Assembly (NCBI RefSeq): GCF_000332175.1
Contig: NZ_KB235914.1
Location: 3,716,868 to 3,780,867, forward strand
Reading direction: 5' to 3'
DNA length: 64,000 nt
Source: Pseudanabaena sp. PCC 6802
GTDB lineage: Bacteria; Cyanobacteriota; Cyanobacteriia; Pseudanabaenales; Pseudanabaenaceae
Shown: piece by piece, positions 1-8,471 of the stretch
How the letters are laid out: each line of letters opens with the position of its first letter
Numbering within the stretch: the first letter of the stretch is position 1
Translations under genes and position numbers: made by a program
Notes under the pieces: model-generated
Database searches by the model: none
Seen by the model: the letters and a program-made list of their open reading frames with translations, nothing else
Told to the model about the DNA's origin: nothing

Positions 1-1416
1 CAGGTGGAATCTACGCTTGGCGGCAGAGCCTCATCCGTGGGAGTAATCACCGATGGCGAATCGAATATCAGACAAACGCTGGCGAGCCAGTTATTTGACA
101 CTAAGGTCGCGATCGCCGTGCAATCCGCCCAACGAGAAAGCGTGCGTCGCGCCAGCGAGCAGGTGGTAGCCGCATTCGCCCAAATTCCCCAGTTGCAACA
201 AACCTATACGGAACTACAGCGCCAATTCTCCTTTGACTCTTCTTTACATGCGAAATTTGCAGAGCGATTAGAGGAGTTGCGCCTCGCTGAATCGCAAGAG
301 AGTCCCTCCTGGCGCTTGCTCGATCGCCCAATATTACCAGAATATCCAGTCGATCCGAATATCCTTCTCAATCTCGTGTTGGGTGGTGTTGGTGGAGTTC
401 TACTAGCTTTAGCACTCGTCCTCCTTTTGGAACGCAACGAGCGTCGCATTCAAGAGGTAGATGAGATTAAAGAGCTGACTGATATTCCTTTGTTGGGAAC
501 GATACCCAAACTTAAGACATCGCCATTTTATGCCAGCAGTACTAGCGATCGGACTGACAAAAGCCATGAGAGCGTATCTAATGCTGTGGCAAACATCGTA
601 TCGAACTACCAGCATGCTGCTTTTGTCGAGTCTCTGCGCTCCCTGGCAATTAACCTGCGCTATCTCGATGTGAACCGCTCCATCAAATCGATCGCGTTCA
701 CTTCAGCGCTGCCAGCGGAAGGCAAAAGTACGTTGATTTACAACTTAGGTTGTATCTTAGCAGAACTGGACTATAGGGTACTCGTGGTCGATGCCGACCT
801 GCGCAGGCCAACTATTCATAAACTGGCTGGACTATCTAACGGCTTAGGTCTATCTACAGCGATCGCGACCAATCATGCCTGGCGGGAAATAGTCCGTACC
901 TTGTCCTTGCAAAATTCCCTGGACGTGCTGACATCAGGGCCGATTCCGCCTAACCCATTAGTGCTGCTAGAGTCCGTCAAGATGACAAACCTGATGCAAG
1001 CCTGGGAAGACGAATACGACTATGTTTTATTCGATACACCCCCCATCGTCGGTCTTGCCGACGCTCAAAGTCTGGCTGCTAAGGTCGATGCGGTGGTGAT
1101 GGTAGCGGCAATTCAAAAGTCTACTCGCACTGCGATCGCCCGCACTGTGGATATTCTCATCAAGCGACACGCTCGTATTGCTGGGATTTTAATTAACATG
1201 TGCGATCGGCACGATAGCAGTGACTACTACACCGACTACCGCAGCTACTATACGGAACCTCCCATCGAGCAAATCGATCGCATCGATGGCATTGATGGGG
1301 AAGATCGAGCCGATCGCTTTGCAGGCTCGGAAATTAATCCATCCCTAGCACTACCACAGGCGAAGGATATGGAACCAGACGACGATACCGCAGCCGTAAC
1401 TGAAATCGATCGTTGA
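1..1416 (+). CDS. Exopolysaccharide tyrosine autokinase (BY-kinase, Wzc/CpsD type), 5' end missing
   Basis: The reading frame is already open at base 1, so the gene starts upstream and only about 471 residues are seen. The visible part runs from the end of a coiled periplasmic region, through a proline-containing segment and a membrane helix (about residues 120-145 counted from base 4), into a cytoplasmic P-loop kinase domain. Walker A is ALPAEGKST (Lys about 241) and Walker A' is VVDADLRRP (about 261-269), the hallmarks of bacterial tyrosine kinases. A C-terminal tyrosine cluster (DYYTDYRSYY) is the expected autophosphorylation tail. Such proteins control chain length and export of capsule or exopolysaccharide at the inner membrane. 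The family is clear; the polysaccharide served is unknown because the upstream neighbours are outside the window. Confidence 0.9.
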   Translation, partial: QVESTLGGRASSVGVITDGESNIRQTLASQLFDTKVAIAVQSAQRESVRRASEQVVAAFAQIPQLQQTYTELQRQFSFDSSLHAKFAERLEELRLAESQESPSWRLLDRPILPEYPVDPNILLNLVLGGVGGVLLALALVLLLERNERRIQEVDEIKELTDIPLLGTIPKLKTSPFYASSTSDRTDKSHESVSNAVANIVSNYQHAAFVESLRSLAINLRYLDVNRSIKSIAFTSALPAEGKSTLIYNLGCILAELDYRVLVVDADLRRPTIHKLAGLSNGLGLSTAIATNHAWREIVRTLSLQNSLDVLTSGPIPPNPLVLLESVKMTNLMQAWEDEYDYVLFDTPPIVGLADAQSLAAKVDAVVMVAAIQKSTRTAIARTVDILIKRHARIAGILINMCDRHDSSDYYTDYRSYYTEPPIEQIDRIDGIDGEDRADRFAGSEINPSLALPQAKDMEPDDDTAAVTEIDR

Positions 1417-1430
1417 TAACCATGTAGTTT

Positions 1431-1766
1431 CTACGCAATCGCATATCCGCTAAATTGGCGTTTGAAGGGAGAGTGAAAACCTAGCACAATATCGGAGGGT
1501 GGAACGCCTTTTTCGGTCAAAACTTGAGCGATCGCCACTTCCGTTCCATTATGCTGAATCCAGATTTTGCCATCTTTAATATCAAAGTGCAGGATGAGAT
1601 TAAAAATTCGTTGCTGATCTTCCCAGCCGATATAGGTGAGTTGGTAATGATCGTGTTCGGTGTCGCAAATGATTTCAGTCTCTACCTCATTGGAATGAGC
1701 GTAGGGATGGGCTTGTTCTGTTAAGACCTGACGAATTATTTGTTGGTATTGTTGAAGCTTATCCAT
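1431..1766 (-). CDS. xisI: XisI-like protein (fdxN element excision controlling factor family)
   Basis: A 111-residue protein matching the XisI family over its whole length: an N-terminal helix (MDKLQQYQQIIRQVL), then TEIICDTEHDHYQL, a WEDQQRIFNLILHFDIKDGKIWIQ block and a C-terminal VPPSDIVLGFHSP motif. In Anabaena, XisI is needed with XisH and the recombinase XisF for excision of the fdxN element during heterocyst differentiation. Homologues are widespread in cyanobacteria without that element, and their job there is unknown. The start lies 31 bp inside the 3' end of xisH, so the two are probably translated from one message. No xisF recombinase or fdxN gene is in the window. Confidence 0.88.
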   Translation of the reverse strand: MDKLQQYQQIIRQVLTEQAHPYAHSNEVETEIICDTEHDHYQLTYIGWEDQQRIFNLILHFDIKDGKIWIQHNGTEVAIAQVLTEKGVPPSDIVLGFHSPFKRQFSGYAIA

Positions 1767-2173
1767 TGTTTGATTTCCTCCTTGGTAGGGTTGTAAATAA
1801 TTAGCTTTACCGCATGACGTTTGAGAGATTTTTGGATGAAAGGGACTTGAAAAAAATCACGATAGGTTTCAAGGGGAACTGCAAGATACAAAACGCGATC
1901 GGGTTCTTTATCTTCGAGTGCCTGAAGATAGTTCAAATATTGTCCTAAAGCTGTGTGAAACTCATTAATGTCTGAGTCTGTAATAAAGCTTTTGATTTCG
2001 ACAGCAATTTTTTCCTGGCCGCGTTGAGCCGCGATCGCGCTTTCAGCCCCCAAGTCAATTTTTAGTTTAACGGCTTCGCTAATTTGGATCGTAAATGGAT
2101 CGTGGGTAATCAGCCAGCCATCTTTTTCTAGAGCGTGTTTAACTGCTTCATGAAATCGATCTTTGCGAGACAT
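1736..2173 (-). CDS. xisH: XisH-like protein (PD-(D/E)XK nuclease-like)
   Basis: A 145-residue XisH family protein: MSRKDRFHEAVKHALEKDGW at the N-terminus is the family signature. KIDLGAES followed by a spacer and IAVEIKSF fits the D...ExK core of the PD-(D/E)XK nuclease fold, so an endonuclease-like activity is inferred, not shown. It overlaps xisI by 31 bp and lies upstream of it on the same strand, the usual pairing. The pair may be a conflict or toxin-antitoxin-like module rather than an excision factor here, since nothing like the fdxN element is nearby. Confidence 0.88.
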   Translation of the reverse strand: MSRKDRFHEAVKHALEKDGWLITHDPFTIQISEAVKLKIDLGAESAIAAQRGQEKIAVEIKSFITDSDINEFHTALGQYLNYLQALEDKEPDRVLYLAVPLETYRDFFQVPFIQKSLKRHAVKLIIYNPTKEEIKQWISFNNTNK

Positions 2174-2177
2174 GGCT

Positions 2178-2273
2178 CTACACCCCCACCTCTACAGCAA
2201 TCGAGGTATCGCATACCAAGGCATCGATGCCCTTATGAAGGACAAGAACTTCGTTGGCTTGCAGTACTGCCAT
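2178..2273 (-). CDS. Possible 31-residue ORF upstream of xisH
   Basis: A short frame starting MAVLQANEVLVLHKGIDA ends 4 bp before the xisH start and begins 30 bp after the stop of the upstream hypothetical gene. An AAAGGA sequence lies about 10 nt before its ATG. It fills the gap neatly in the same direction as xisHI. It may be a small leader peptide, the remnant of a longer gene, or chance. I recognise no family. Confidence 0.22.
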   Translation of the reverse strand: MAVLQANEVLVLHKGIDALVCDTSIAVEVGV

Positions 2274-2303
2274 TGCATATTCGCGTCCTTTAAGGTCGGC
2301 AAA

Positions 2304-2831
2304 TTACTTCTTAGAAGGCTCAAGCTTTTTGGGTTCCGGTTCTGATTTAGGAGCGTCGCTAGACTGTAATGCTCTATCCAGGACTTCCCTAGCGTTATGT
2401 GCCTGAGATTTGGCTTCTTGATAGCGCAAATTATATTGGGCAAAGTTCTTGAGGACTTTGAACCCTTCGCGCAAACTGGAAATTTCCTCCTCGCTAACAG
2501 GTTCGTCGGTAAATAAAATATCTACCTGCGATCGCACTTTCATAGCTTCGGCTCGCAGTTCCTGCATTTTTACCTTTAAAGTTGCCAGATTATTCAACAC
2601 CTGTACTGCTTGAGTAATAGCATCCTCTGCCTCATTAGTAGCTGGCATAGGTAGCTCCTTGACTTCAATAAACTGTTGGGGACTAAACCCATCCTCTAGC
2701 TCCGCCTCTATCTGACCGGCATCCATCAGTTCGACTAATTGAGCCATGGCTTTTTCGCGGGCTTTGGGTGAATCTTTGCCAGGAACTGCAATTACAACTT
2801 CTGGACTTTGGGCAAGCGTGTACTGAACCAT
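2304..2831 (-). CDS. Conserved cyanobacterial hypothetical protein, coiled-coil rich
   Basis: A 175-residue acidic, helix-rich soluble protein. The N-terminus (VQYTLAQSPEVVIAVPGKDSPKAREKAMAQL) is followed by predicted helices around residues 65-150 (repeated Leu/Lys/Glu heptad-like spacing) and a charged Pro/Lys/Glu tail (SEPEPKKLEPSKK). There is no signal peptide or membrane segment. I do not recognise a functional family. It lies on the same strand as xisHI, 130 bp upstream, and is divergent from the beta-helix gene. Confidence 0.75.
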   Translation of the reverse strand: MVQYTLAQSPEVVIAVPGKDSPKAREKAMAQLVELMDAGQIEAELEDGFSPQQFIEVKELPMPATNEAEDAITQAVQVLNNLATLKVKMQELRAEAMKVRSQVDILFTDEPVSEEEISSLREGFKVLKNFAQYNLRYQEAKSQAHNAREVLDRALQSSDAPKSEPEPKKLEPSKK

Positions 2832-2931
2832 ACTTAACCTGGTATTGTGTTTATCCGAGAAATAACTATTGAAAATCTAACTTTTCATGTAGCATATTCA
2901 CACAAAATTTCTGGAATTGGAAATTATTACC

Positions 2932-4647
2932 ATGCACTGGGGACAATTAGGTCGGGGTTTAGTATCTACTACTGGTACTTTAGGGCTATGTACTTTAGGG
3001 CTATGTTGGTCGGCAAATGCAGGTGTAACAGGCACTCCAGAAATTACATCTGTGGAGGGTGCTTTAAGCCATGTAAGTCCTGGCACCATCACTGACAAAC
3101 CTTTGCTGGTAGCCCAGCAAGACACGAACGTTATCTTTGTCGCGCCCAATGGCACTGATATTACAGGCGCAGGTACGCAGTCGCAGCCATTCCGAACGAT
3201 TACAGCCGCATTAAGCACTAACCCCCAACCAGGCACCACGATCCAACTAGCCCCTGGTGTATATGATGCGGAAAATGGAGAGGTGTTTCCAATCAAATTG
3301 CTGCCAGGGATCAAACTTATTGGCACTAGCAACACCAAAGGCGAAGGCGTGACGATCTCTGGTGGCGGTAAATTCATCAGTCCTACATTTGCCAGCCAGA
3401 ATATTACGATGTTGGCGGAGCATAATACTACTATCGAAGGCATCACTCTCACTAATAGTAACTTTAGAGGTTATGCCCTTTGGTTAGAGTCCAGGCGCAA
3501 TGTGGTAATTACCAACAACACTTTTAGGAATACCACCCATGATGGTATTTTCTTGACTGGCGATACTCAAGCTCTTATCGCGCACAATATATTTACTCGA
3601 AACAGAGGCAGTGGTATTTCAGCAGTTGGTAATAGCACGGGAGAAATTCGGGGAAATACCTTCAACAACACTGGATTCGGCTTATCTATCGGACAGAAAT
3701 CTCAGGTGATGCTTGTCAACAATCGCATCGTCAACAATGTAGATGGGGTAATTATTTCCAATGTCGCAACTCCAGTTCTACGCGGTAATACGATTACCAA
3801 CAACAATCGCAATGGTGTAGTCATTCTTAAGGATCGGGAGGGTCAGCCCGTACCAGACATGGGTATCGCCACCGATCCCGGTCGTAACATGATTCAAAAT
3901 AATAAGGTTAAAGATATTCACAATGTCTCTGGCGTGGCGATCGCTGCGGCTGGTAACGAACTGAGTCGCAGTAAAATTGCTGGCCCCATCGATACAGTCG
4001 CAACCCGATTTGTGGCGAGAACTCCTAGTTACACCCCACCGCCGCAAACTACTCCCAGGGTAGTTTCGCCAGTTTCTCCCATCACAACATTACCGTCACG
4101 TACGACAATCCCACCGCGCGTAACGTTACCTCCACGTACGACGCTGCCGCCACGCACGACTACATTACCTCCACGTACGACGCTGCCGCCGCGCACCACC
4201 AACCCAGAGATTAATCCAGACCCTGCTAGCGTTGCACCTTTACCCTCGCCCAACGAACCTATTCCTACTACGATTTCGATCGAGCGCAGTTTACCCCCTG
4301 TGTCGACTAAGCGGCCTCCAGGTAAAGTGGTGGAGCGCCCCATCAGTACAGTTGTAACTCAGCCCGTGACACCCGTAACTGCCCTGCCACCAATTACTAC
4401 GAGCAGCCGGGTCGAGAATCCCACTACGAACAGAGAGGTGCTGCGCTATCGCGTGGTAGTACCTCTGAGCGCAAGCACTACCAGAGAAGCGATCCGCCGT
4501 GTAGTTCCTAATGCTTTTATGGCTAGATATAACGGTCGCCCCGCCATGCAAACCGGAGCCTACAGCGATCGCGATACTGCTGAAGAGCAAGCCAAAATAT
4601 TACTGGATTCTGGTTTGCCAGCGATCGTCGTTCAGATGAACAGCTAG
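2932..4647 (+). CDS. Secreted DUF1565-type right-handed beta-helix protein with Pro/Thr repeats and SPOR-like tail
   Basis: I place the start at the ATG at 2932, which gives a signal peptide ending at SANA; a TTG 15 bp upstream is also possible. After the signal comes FVAPNGTDITGAGTQSQPFRTITAAL, the opening motif of DUF1565 parallel beta-helix proteins. About ten helical coils rich in NNT/NRI motifs follow (roughly residues 110-340). A low-complexity linker then has repeated TLPPRTT units (nt about 4085-4200). The last 70 residues (YRVVVPLSA...GAYSDRDTAEEQAKILLDSGLPAIVVQ) look like a SPOR peptidoglycan-binding fold. An envelope location with sugar or peptidoglycan binding is inferred. The stop codon abuts the stop of the convergent MFS gene with no spacer. 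Confidence 0.82.
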   Translation: MHWGQLGRGLVSTTGTLGLCTLGLCWSANAGVTGTPEITSVEGALSHVSPGTITDKPLLVAQQDTNVIFVAPNGTDITGAGTQSQPFRTITAALSTNPQPGTTIQLAPGVYDAENGEVFPIKLLPGIKLIGTSNTKGEGVTISGGGKFISPTFASQNITMLAEHNTTIEGITLTNSNFRGYALWLESRRNVVITNNTFRNTTHDGIFLTGDTQALIAHNIFTRNRGSGISAVGNSTGEIRGNTFNNTGFGLSIGQKSQVMLVNNRIVNNVDGVIISNVATPVLRGNTITNNNRNGVVILKDREGQPVPDMGIATDPGRNMIQNNKVKDIHNVSGVAIAAAGNELSRSKIAGPIDTVATRFVARTPSYTPPPQTTPRVVSPVSPITTLPSRTTIPPRVTLPPRTTLPPRTTTLPPRTTLPPRTTNPEINPDPASVAPLPSPNEPIPTTISIERSLPPVSTKRPPGKVVERPISTVVTQPVTPVTALPPITTSSRVENPTTNREVLRYRVVVPLSASTTREAIRRVVPNAFMARYNGRPAMQTGAYSDRDTAEEQAKILLDSGLPAIVVQMNS

Positions 4648-5919
4648 CTAAATCTGAGTTACTGCGTATTTATCTTTAGACTTGCCCATAGCAAAGCGCA
4701 ATGATTCGGCGAGGCTGTGGTTTGCTTGCGTGCTGAAAATAACGATCGCCAGAATAGATAATCCTGTAGCGATCGAAAAGGAATTTGCTAATCCCACGCG
4801 CGGAATAATATTGCCCATCACTGGCCCCGCAAAAGCGATACCTAAGTCGAAGCCAGCCCAGGCTAAGCCAAAGACAAAACCCCTTTCAGCGGATACAGTC
4901 CGATCTGCGAGCAAAGTCACGATCGCCGGAATCGTAATACCCGCTCCAATCCCCTCCAGCATTCCTGCAACAAGGAAGTGAGGTGCAGAGTGGGAGACAA
5001 AGATCGTTAACATGGACGTTGCATAGAAACACAATCCCAACGATATGAATAAGCCGCGTCCGTAGCGATCGCTAATTCTAGCCAGTGGCAATCGCACTAT
5101 AAAACCTGCGATCGCGGCGGCCATGTAGAACAGGCCGACATTAAAGGGAATTTTCTGCGCTTTAATCAATAAAGGCAAAAAGGCGCTGAGATTGCCGAAT
5201 ATCAGACCGATTAGGAATAAAATCAAAGCGGGAGTTCGCACCCTGGGGCTAAGCAGGGTCGGCCAAAATGGTAGATGAGTGCGACGATCGATCGTACCGA
5301 GATCTTGCACTGCGACACCTCGTACTGTGGATGTATATCCTTCCTCCTCAATCTCCCAAGTGACGGCGTATCCCATCATTGCCAGCCCAGCAGCAACGAT
5401 AAATAGATTTTGATAGCCCCATGTTGCCTGGATCCACCCCCCTAATGCGGGGCCAATGCCCAAGCCCAATGGATTCACCAAACTCATATAGCCAATGATT
5501 TCACCGCGCTGCTTCGGTGGAGCCAGATCGGACGTGAGGGCACTATAACCAGTGGTAAAGGCAGCAATACTGATACCGTGCACGGCTCGAAATACCATCA
5601 GCAATGGGATGGAATTAGATAAGGCATAGCATAGTGGCATAGCAGCAGCAACTGCTAAGCCAAGTTGCATCACGATCCGCCTACCTCTGCGATCGGCCAG
5701 CCTGCCCAGATAGGCGCGACAGAGGAGCAATCCGATCGCAAAGGCACCCATCACCGAGCCAACCTGTGCCTCAGTACCGCCTAGACTGTCAACGTACAGC
5801 GGCAGGACAGGTAGCTGTGATGCCATGCTCGACCAGAACAATAGTCCTGTAAAGAAACATGCAACCAAATTGCGCCGCGTATCAACGGGAAGTTGCTGAA
5901 AGGTTTGAGATAAGCGCAT
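4648..5919 (-). CDS. MFS transporter, 12-TM, probable drug/metabolite efflux
   Basis: A 423-residue polytopic protein with the Major Facilitator Superfamily layout: about 12 hydrophobic helices in two halves. The A-motif between TM2 and TM3 (GRLADRRGRR) and its half-copy in the second half (ARISDRYGRG) are visible. The cytoplasmic link between the halves lies around residues 195-215. The family includes multidrug exporters; no substrate can be assigned. It is convergent with the beta-helix gene, stops touching. Directly upstream (5935-5957) is a short run of TTAGCTT units. Confidence 0.85.
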   Translation of the reverse strand: MRLSQTFQQLPVDTRRNLVACFFTGLLFWSSMASQLPVLPLYVDSLGGTEAQVGSVMGAFAIGLLLCRAYLGRLADRRGRRIVMQLGLAVAAAMPLCYALSNSIPLLMVFRAVHGISIAAFTTGYSALTSDLAPPKQRGEIIGYMSLVNPLGLGIGPALGGWIQATWGYQNLFIVAAGLAMMGYAVTWEIEEEGYTSTVRGVAVQDLGTIDRRTHLPFWPTLLSPRVRTPALILFLIGLIFGNLSAFLPLLIKAQKIPFNVGLFYMAAAIAGFIVRLPLARISDRYGRGLFISLGLCFYATSMLTIFVSHSAPHFLVAGMLEGIGAGITIPAIVTLLADRTVSAERGFVFGLAWAGFDLGIAFAGPVMGNIIPRVGLANSFSIATGLSILAIVIFSTQANHSLAESLRFAMGKSKDKYAVTQI

Positions 5920-5962
5920 CTGGTTATGTAAGAGTTAGCTTTTAGCTTTTAGCTTTAAGTCC

Positions 5963-6298
5963 CTACCTGATAGCTAGAGAAGCTAAGGGATCTGGGATAG
6001 TTGCGCTAGGTGCAGTGAATTCGCCTGTGGCGACAAACTCCAGGCGAAGCTTTAACCAGCGTACTACGTTTGGATCGGTGGAAACGATCGCTGCCGCCGG
6101 TTGCGGGCATTGCCGTTTCACATCCGCCATTTCCGGCGCATCCAGAAAAGCTGGCTGCTCTACCAGCCAGAAGTCGATTTCTTTTTTGCGATCGCCATAA
6201 TTTCGGGTACGTTCTTTCAGCGATTCTGCTAGGGGTTCGTCTTCGCACAAAAAATTACGGCTAGCGGCGACAAAATAATAGTTTTTTGGCTCTTGCAT
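5963..6298 (-). CDS. ycf54: Ycf54 family protein, partner of the Mg-protoporphyrin IX monomethyl ester cyclase
   Basis: A 111-residue protein with the full Ycf54 signature: YYFVAASRNFL, PLAESLKERTRNYGDRKKEIDFWLVEQPAFLDAPE, CPQPAAAIVSTDPNVVRWLKLRLEFV and TGEFTAPSATIPDPL. Ycf54 binds the aerobic cyclase AcsF (ChlE) and is needed for ring E formation of chlorophyll. The length matches the family. The gene stands alone between an MFS gene and an array of R1 repeats. Together with chlB at 53 kb it puts two chlorophyll biosynthesis genes in the window. Confidence 0.93.
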   Translation of the reverse strand: MQEPKNYYFVAASRNFLCEDEPLAESLKERTRNYGDRKKEIDFWLVEQPAFLDAPEMADVKRQCPQPAAAIVSTDPNVVRWLKLRLEFVATGEFTAPSATIPDPLASLAIR

Positions 6299-6344
6299 AT
6301 GAAAAAAGTTTTGAACAATTGGAAAAAGTCAGCTTCGTCTATAT

Positions 6345-6446
6345 ATAGCCGCAGACAGATCTGTTAGGACAGGGGGTGTGGGGGCTGCGCCCCCACGCAG
6401 GGGTTTCACCCCTGCACCCCGTCCTCAGCCTATTGGCTATAGCTAT
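6345..6446. repeat. R1 palindromic interspersed repeat, full copy A
   Basis: A 102-bp element bounded by imperfect inverted arms: ATAGCCGCAGACAGATC at the left and GGCTATAGCTAT at the right, with TAGGAC/GTCCT closing each arm. The left arm carries the perfect palindrome ACAGATCTGT. The core holds two GC hairpins (GTGGGGGC/GCCCCCAC and GCAGGGG/CCCCTGC). TA flanks both ends. It is nearly identical to the copy at 6501. No protein is encoded. It resembles a MITE or a structured repeat RNA. Confidence 0.85.
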
Positions 6447-6500
6447 ATTTTAAGACTTAAGCATAAGCCCTAAAATTATCGATCTTAATTACTTAATGTT

Positions 6501-6602
6501 ATAGCCGTAGACAGATCTGTTAGGACAGGGGGTGTGGGGGCTGCGCCCCCACGCAGGGGTTTCACCCCTGCACCCCGTCCTCAGCCTATTGGCTATAGCT
6601 AT
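6501..6602. repeat. R1 palindromic interspersed repeat, full copy B
   Basis: A second 102-bp copy in the same orientation as copy A and separated from it by 54 bp of AT-rich sequence. It differs from A by one base in the left arm (CCGTAG instead of CCGCAG). It ends 15 bp before the stop codon of the convergently placed GH3 gene. Together copies A and B fill the 319-bp gene-free gap 6299-6617. Confidence 0.85.
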
Positions 6603-6617
6603 AAAAGGTTATCGATC

Positions 6618-8192
6618 TTAAACCGCAGCTAAACCCAGTGCTTGCATGACTGCCAATTGAGCTGCAGGTAGCTGGCTGTAGGAAAACGTCCAGGGTATGC
6701 CAGGTGGTAGCAATGGAATGATGCGGTCGAGATTGTAGGGACTGCCATAGACGGCGATCGCAGCTAGTTTGTCTTGTTCTACTAGTTCTGTGATTAATTT
6801 ACCGATCTGCTCGTGCAGATCGACACTGCCCCGGAAGGGATTACCGCGACTAAATATTTGCAGGAGTACGTGCGGATAGCCTTCTAACTTGACGTACGGC
6901 AAAGTATAGCGATCGAGAATCAAATGCGGGTAGCCCAATTGACTGGGCACTGCAACCGCAGCCGATCGCGGAGATAAAAATTCCGTGCAGGTAAGTTGGT
7001 CGTCGACGATTAGAAGATCGATCGCCTGGCGATCGCGGAGTGGCGCAAGCGATGGAGGCTTATGAATGCGTAGAGAGTTAACCGTAATTTCCTGGCTGGC
7101 CTGGAGATTTTCCTCACTACCCAAGTTGGTATAAAGCTCGTCAAGGGCGGGCTGTTCGCCACAAACACGGGTCTTTGCTTTCCAAATTCTTTCCAGTGAG
7201 GCTTTGATGCGATAGCGACTAATTTTACCTGCTTCAACGGCAGCGCAGATCGCCTCAATGGTGGCGACAGGATCGACAGGCATCAGCAGTATATCCGCAC
7301 CAGCCATCACAGCTTGTACTGCCACCTGCTCGACTGTATAGCGATCGGCAATGCCAGCCATAACCAGTGCATCGGTGACAATCAGACCATCAAACCGCAT
7401 TTCCTGTCTTAGCAAATCTGTAACGATTTTGGGTGATAGGGTGGCGATATACTGAGCGTCCAGAACGGGCGCGTAGACGTGTGCTGTCATCACCGCATCC
7501 ACACCCGCAGCGATCGCGCTGGCAAAAGGCGGCAGTTCCACATTAGTAAAACGCTCGCGATCGCAGTCAATAGTAGGTGTTTGCAGGTGAGAGTCAATGG
7601 CTGTGTCTCCATGTCCGGGGAAGTGTTTGGCGGTAGTCAGCACGGCATGGGATTTAGCACCGCGAATAAACGCCGAGCCTAATCTAGATACCTCCATACT
7701 GTTTTCTGCAAACGACCGGACGTTGATGACTGGATTGGCAGGATTATTGTTTACATCTACAACGGGAGCCATTAACCAATTCAGCCCAATTGCCTTTGCC
7801 TCCTGCGCCGTGACAGCTCCCATCCTTTCTGCCATATTTATCGCTGTGTGTGGCGATGCCAGATTCGAGAGTGCCATCGGCGGTGGAAAGCAAGTAGCTC
7901 CCTCAAATCTTTGCCCCACACCCTCCTCAACATCAGCAGCGATTAGAAGCGGAATCCCTGCCCAGGAATGGAGTTGCTGCGATCGCAAATAAACTTCTGG
8001 CGCGCTACCACCCATCAGGATGACACCACCCACACCATACCGACTAATCCAAGTTTGCAGAGTTTGGTTGGGTGGTTCCCAGTTGGGATATTGAATCTGA
8101 TGATCGTATAAGTATCCTGATGCCCTGATCGCAATCATCTGAGCCACTTGTTCTTGCAGCGACAGCGAATCAATATTTGGGAGAGTAATCAT
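6618..8192 (-). CDS. Glycoside hydrolase family 3, beta-N-acetylhexosaminidase (NagZ-like)
   Basis: About 524 residues from the ATG at 8192, preceded by GAGG at a good distance; an upstream start at 8231 would add 13 residues of poor quality. The GH3 TIM barrel is clear: QMIAIRASG, GVGGVILMGG, LLIAADVEEG and the catalytic loop KHFPGHGDTAIDSH, which in NagZ enzymes carries the histidine acid/base. The nucleophile Asp lies in IVTDALVMAG. A C-terminal domain (about residues 350-524) resembles the GH3 C-terminal alpha/beta sandwich. Family knowledge points to removal of N-acetylglucosamine from peptidoglycan fragments. There is no obvious signal peptide, so a cytoplasmic recycling role is inferred. 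Confidence 0.88.
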   Translation of the reverse strand: MITLPNIDSLSLQEQVAQMIAIRASGYLYDHQIQYPNWEPPNQTLQTWISRYGVGGVILMGGSAPEVYLRSQQLHSWAGIPLLIAADVEEGVGQRFEGATCFPPPMALSNLASPHTAINMAERMGAVTAQEAKAIGLNWLMAPVVDVNNNPANPVINVRSFAENSMEVSRLGSAFIRGAKSHAVLTTAKHFPGHGDTAIDSHLQTPTIDCDRERFTNVELPPFASAIAAGVDAVMTAHVYAPVLDAQYIATLSPKIVTDLLRQEMRFDGLIVTDALVMAGIADRYTVEQVAVQAVMAGADILLMPVDPVATIEAICAAVEAGKISRYRIKASLERIWKAKTRVCGEQPALDELYTNLGSEENLQASQEITVNSLRIHKPPSLAPLRDRQAIDLLIVDDQLTCTEFLSPRSAAVAVPSQLGYPHLILDRYTLPYVKLEGYPHVLLQIFSRGNPFRGSVDLHEQIGKLITELVEQDKLAAIAVYGSPYNLDRIIPLLPPGIPWTFSYSQLPAAQLAVMQALGLAAV

Positions 8193-8275
8193 GGAGAGTG
8201 CCTCGCAGCATGTGACGCTTAAAGCTGCCAACCTTGTAGTTGACAGCTTATCAAAAAATTTAGAACAATTTAGTT

Positions 8276-8356
8276 ATAGCCGTAGACATATCTGTTAGGA
8301 CGGGGTGCAGGGGTTCCACCCCTGCACCCCGTCCTAAGCCTGTTGGCTATAGCTAT
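8276..8356. repeat. R1 repeat, short copy C
   Basis: An 81-bp copy with both R1 arms (ATAGCCGTAGACATATC... and ...GGCTATAGCTAT) but lacking the GTGGGGGCTGCGCCCCCAC hairpin of the long copies; only the GCAGGGG/CCCCTGC hairpin remains. The left-arm palindrome ACAGATCTGT is changed to ACATATCTGT. The length variation suggests the core hairpins are modular. Confidence 0.8.
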
Positions 8357-8390
8357 ATAGAAAATCTATAGCGATCGCAAATGATTGGTG

Positions 8391-8448
8391 AAAAGGGGTT
8401 GTGGGGCTGCGCCCCACGCAGGGTTGACCGCCCCTGCACCACGTTCAT
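8391..8448. repeat. R1-related core hairpins without arms
   Basis: A 58-bp stretch with a GTGGGGCTGCGCCCCAC hairpin and a degenerate CAGGG...CCCTG hairpin, similar to the core of R1 but without its terminal arms. It lies 34 bp after copy C and just before the stop of the binding-protein gene. It may be a decayed R1 or the core of a related family. Confidence 0.55.
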
Positions 8449-8471
8449 AAATGATTTAGCATCGCTACAGA

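Noticed and set aside
1431-2173. xisHI as evidence of an excisable fdxN-type element here
   Set aside because: No recombinase, no nif gene and no matching terminal direct repeats were seen; xisHI homologues are common without such elements.
6345-6602. R1 copies as ordinary rho-independent terminators
   Set aside because: They have long conserved arms, lack a T-tract after the hairpins and occur at varied positions, including before gene starts.
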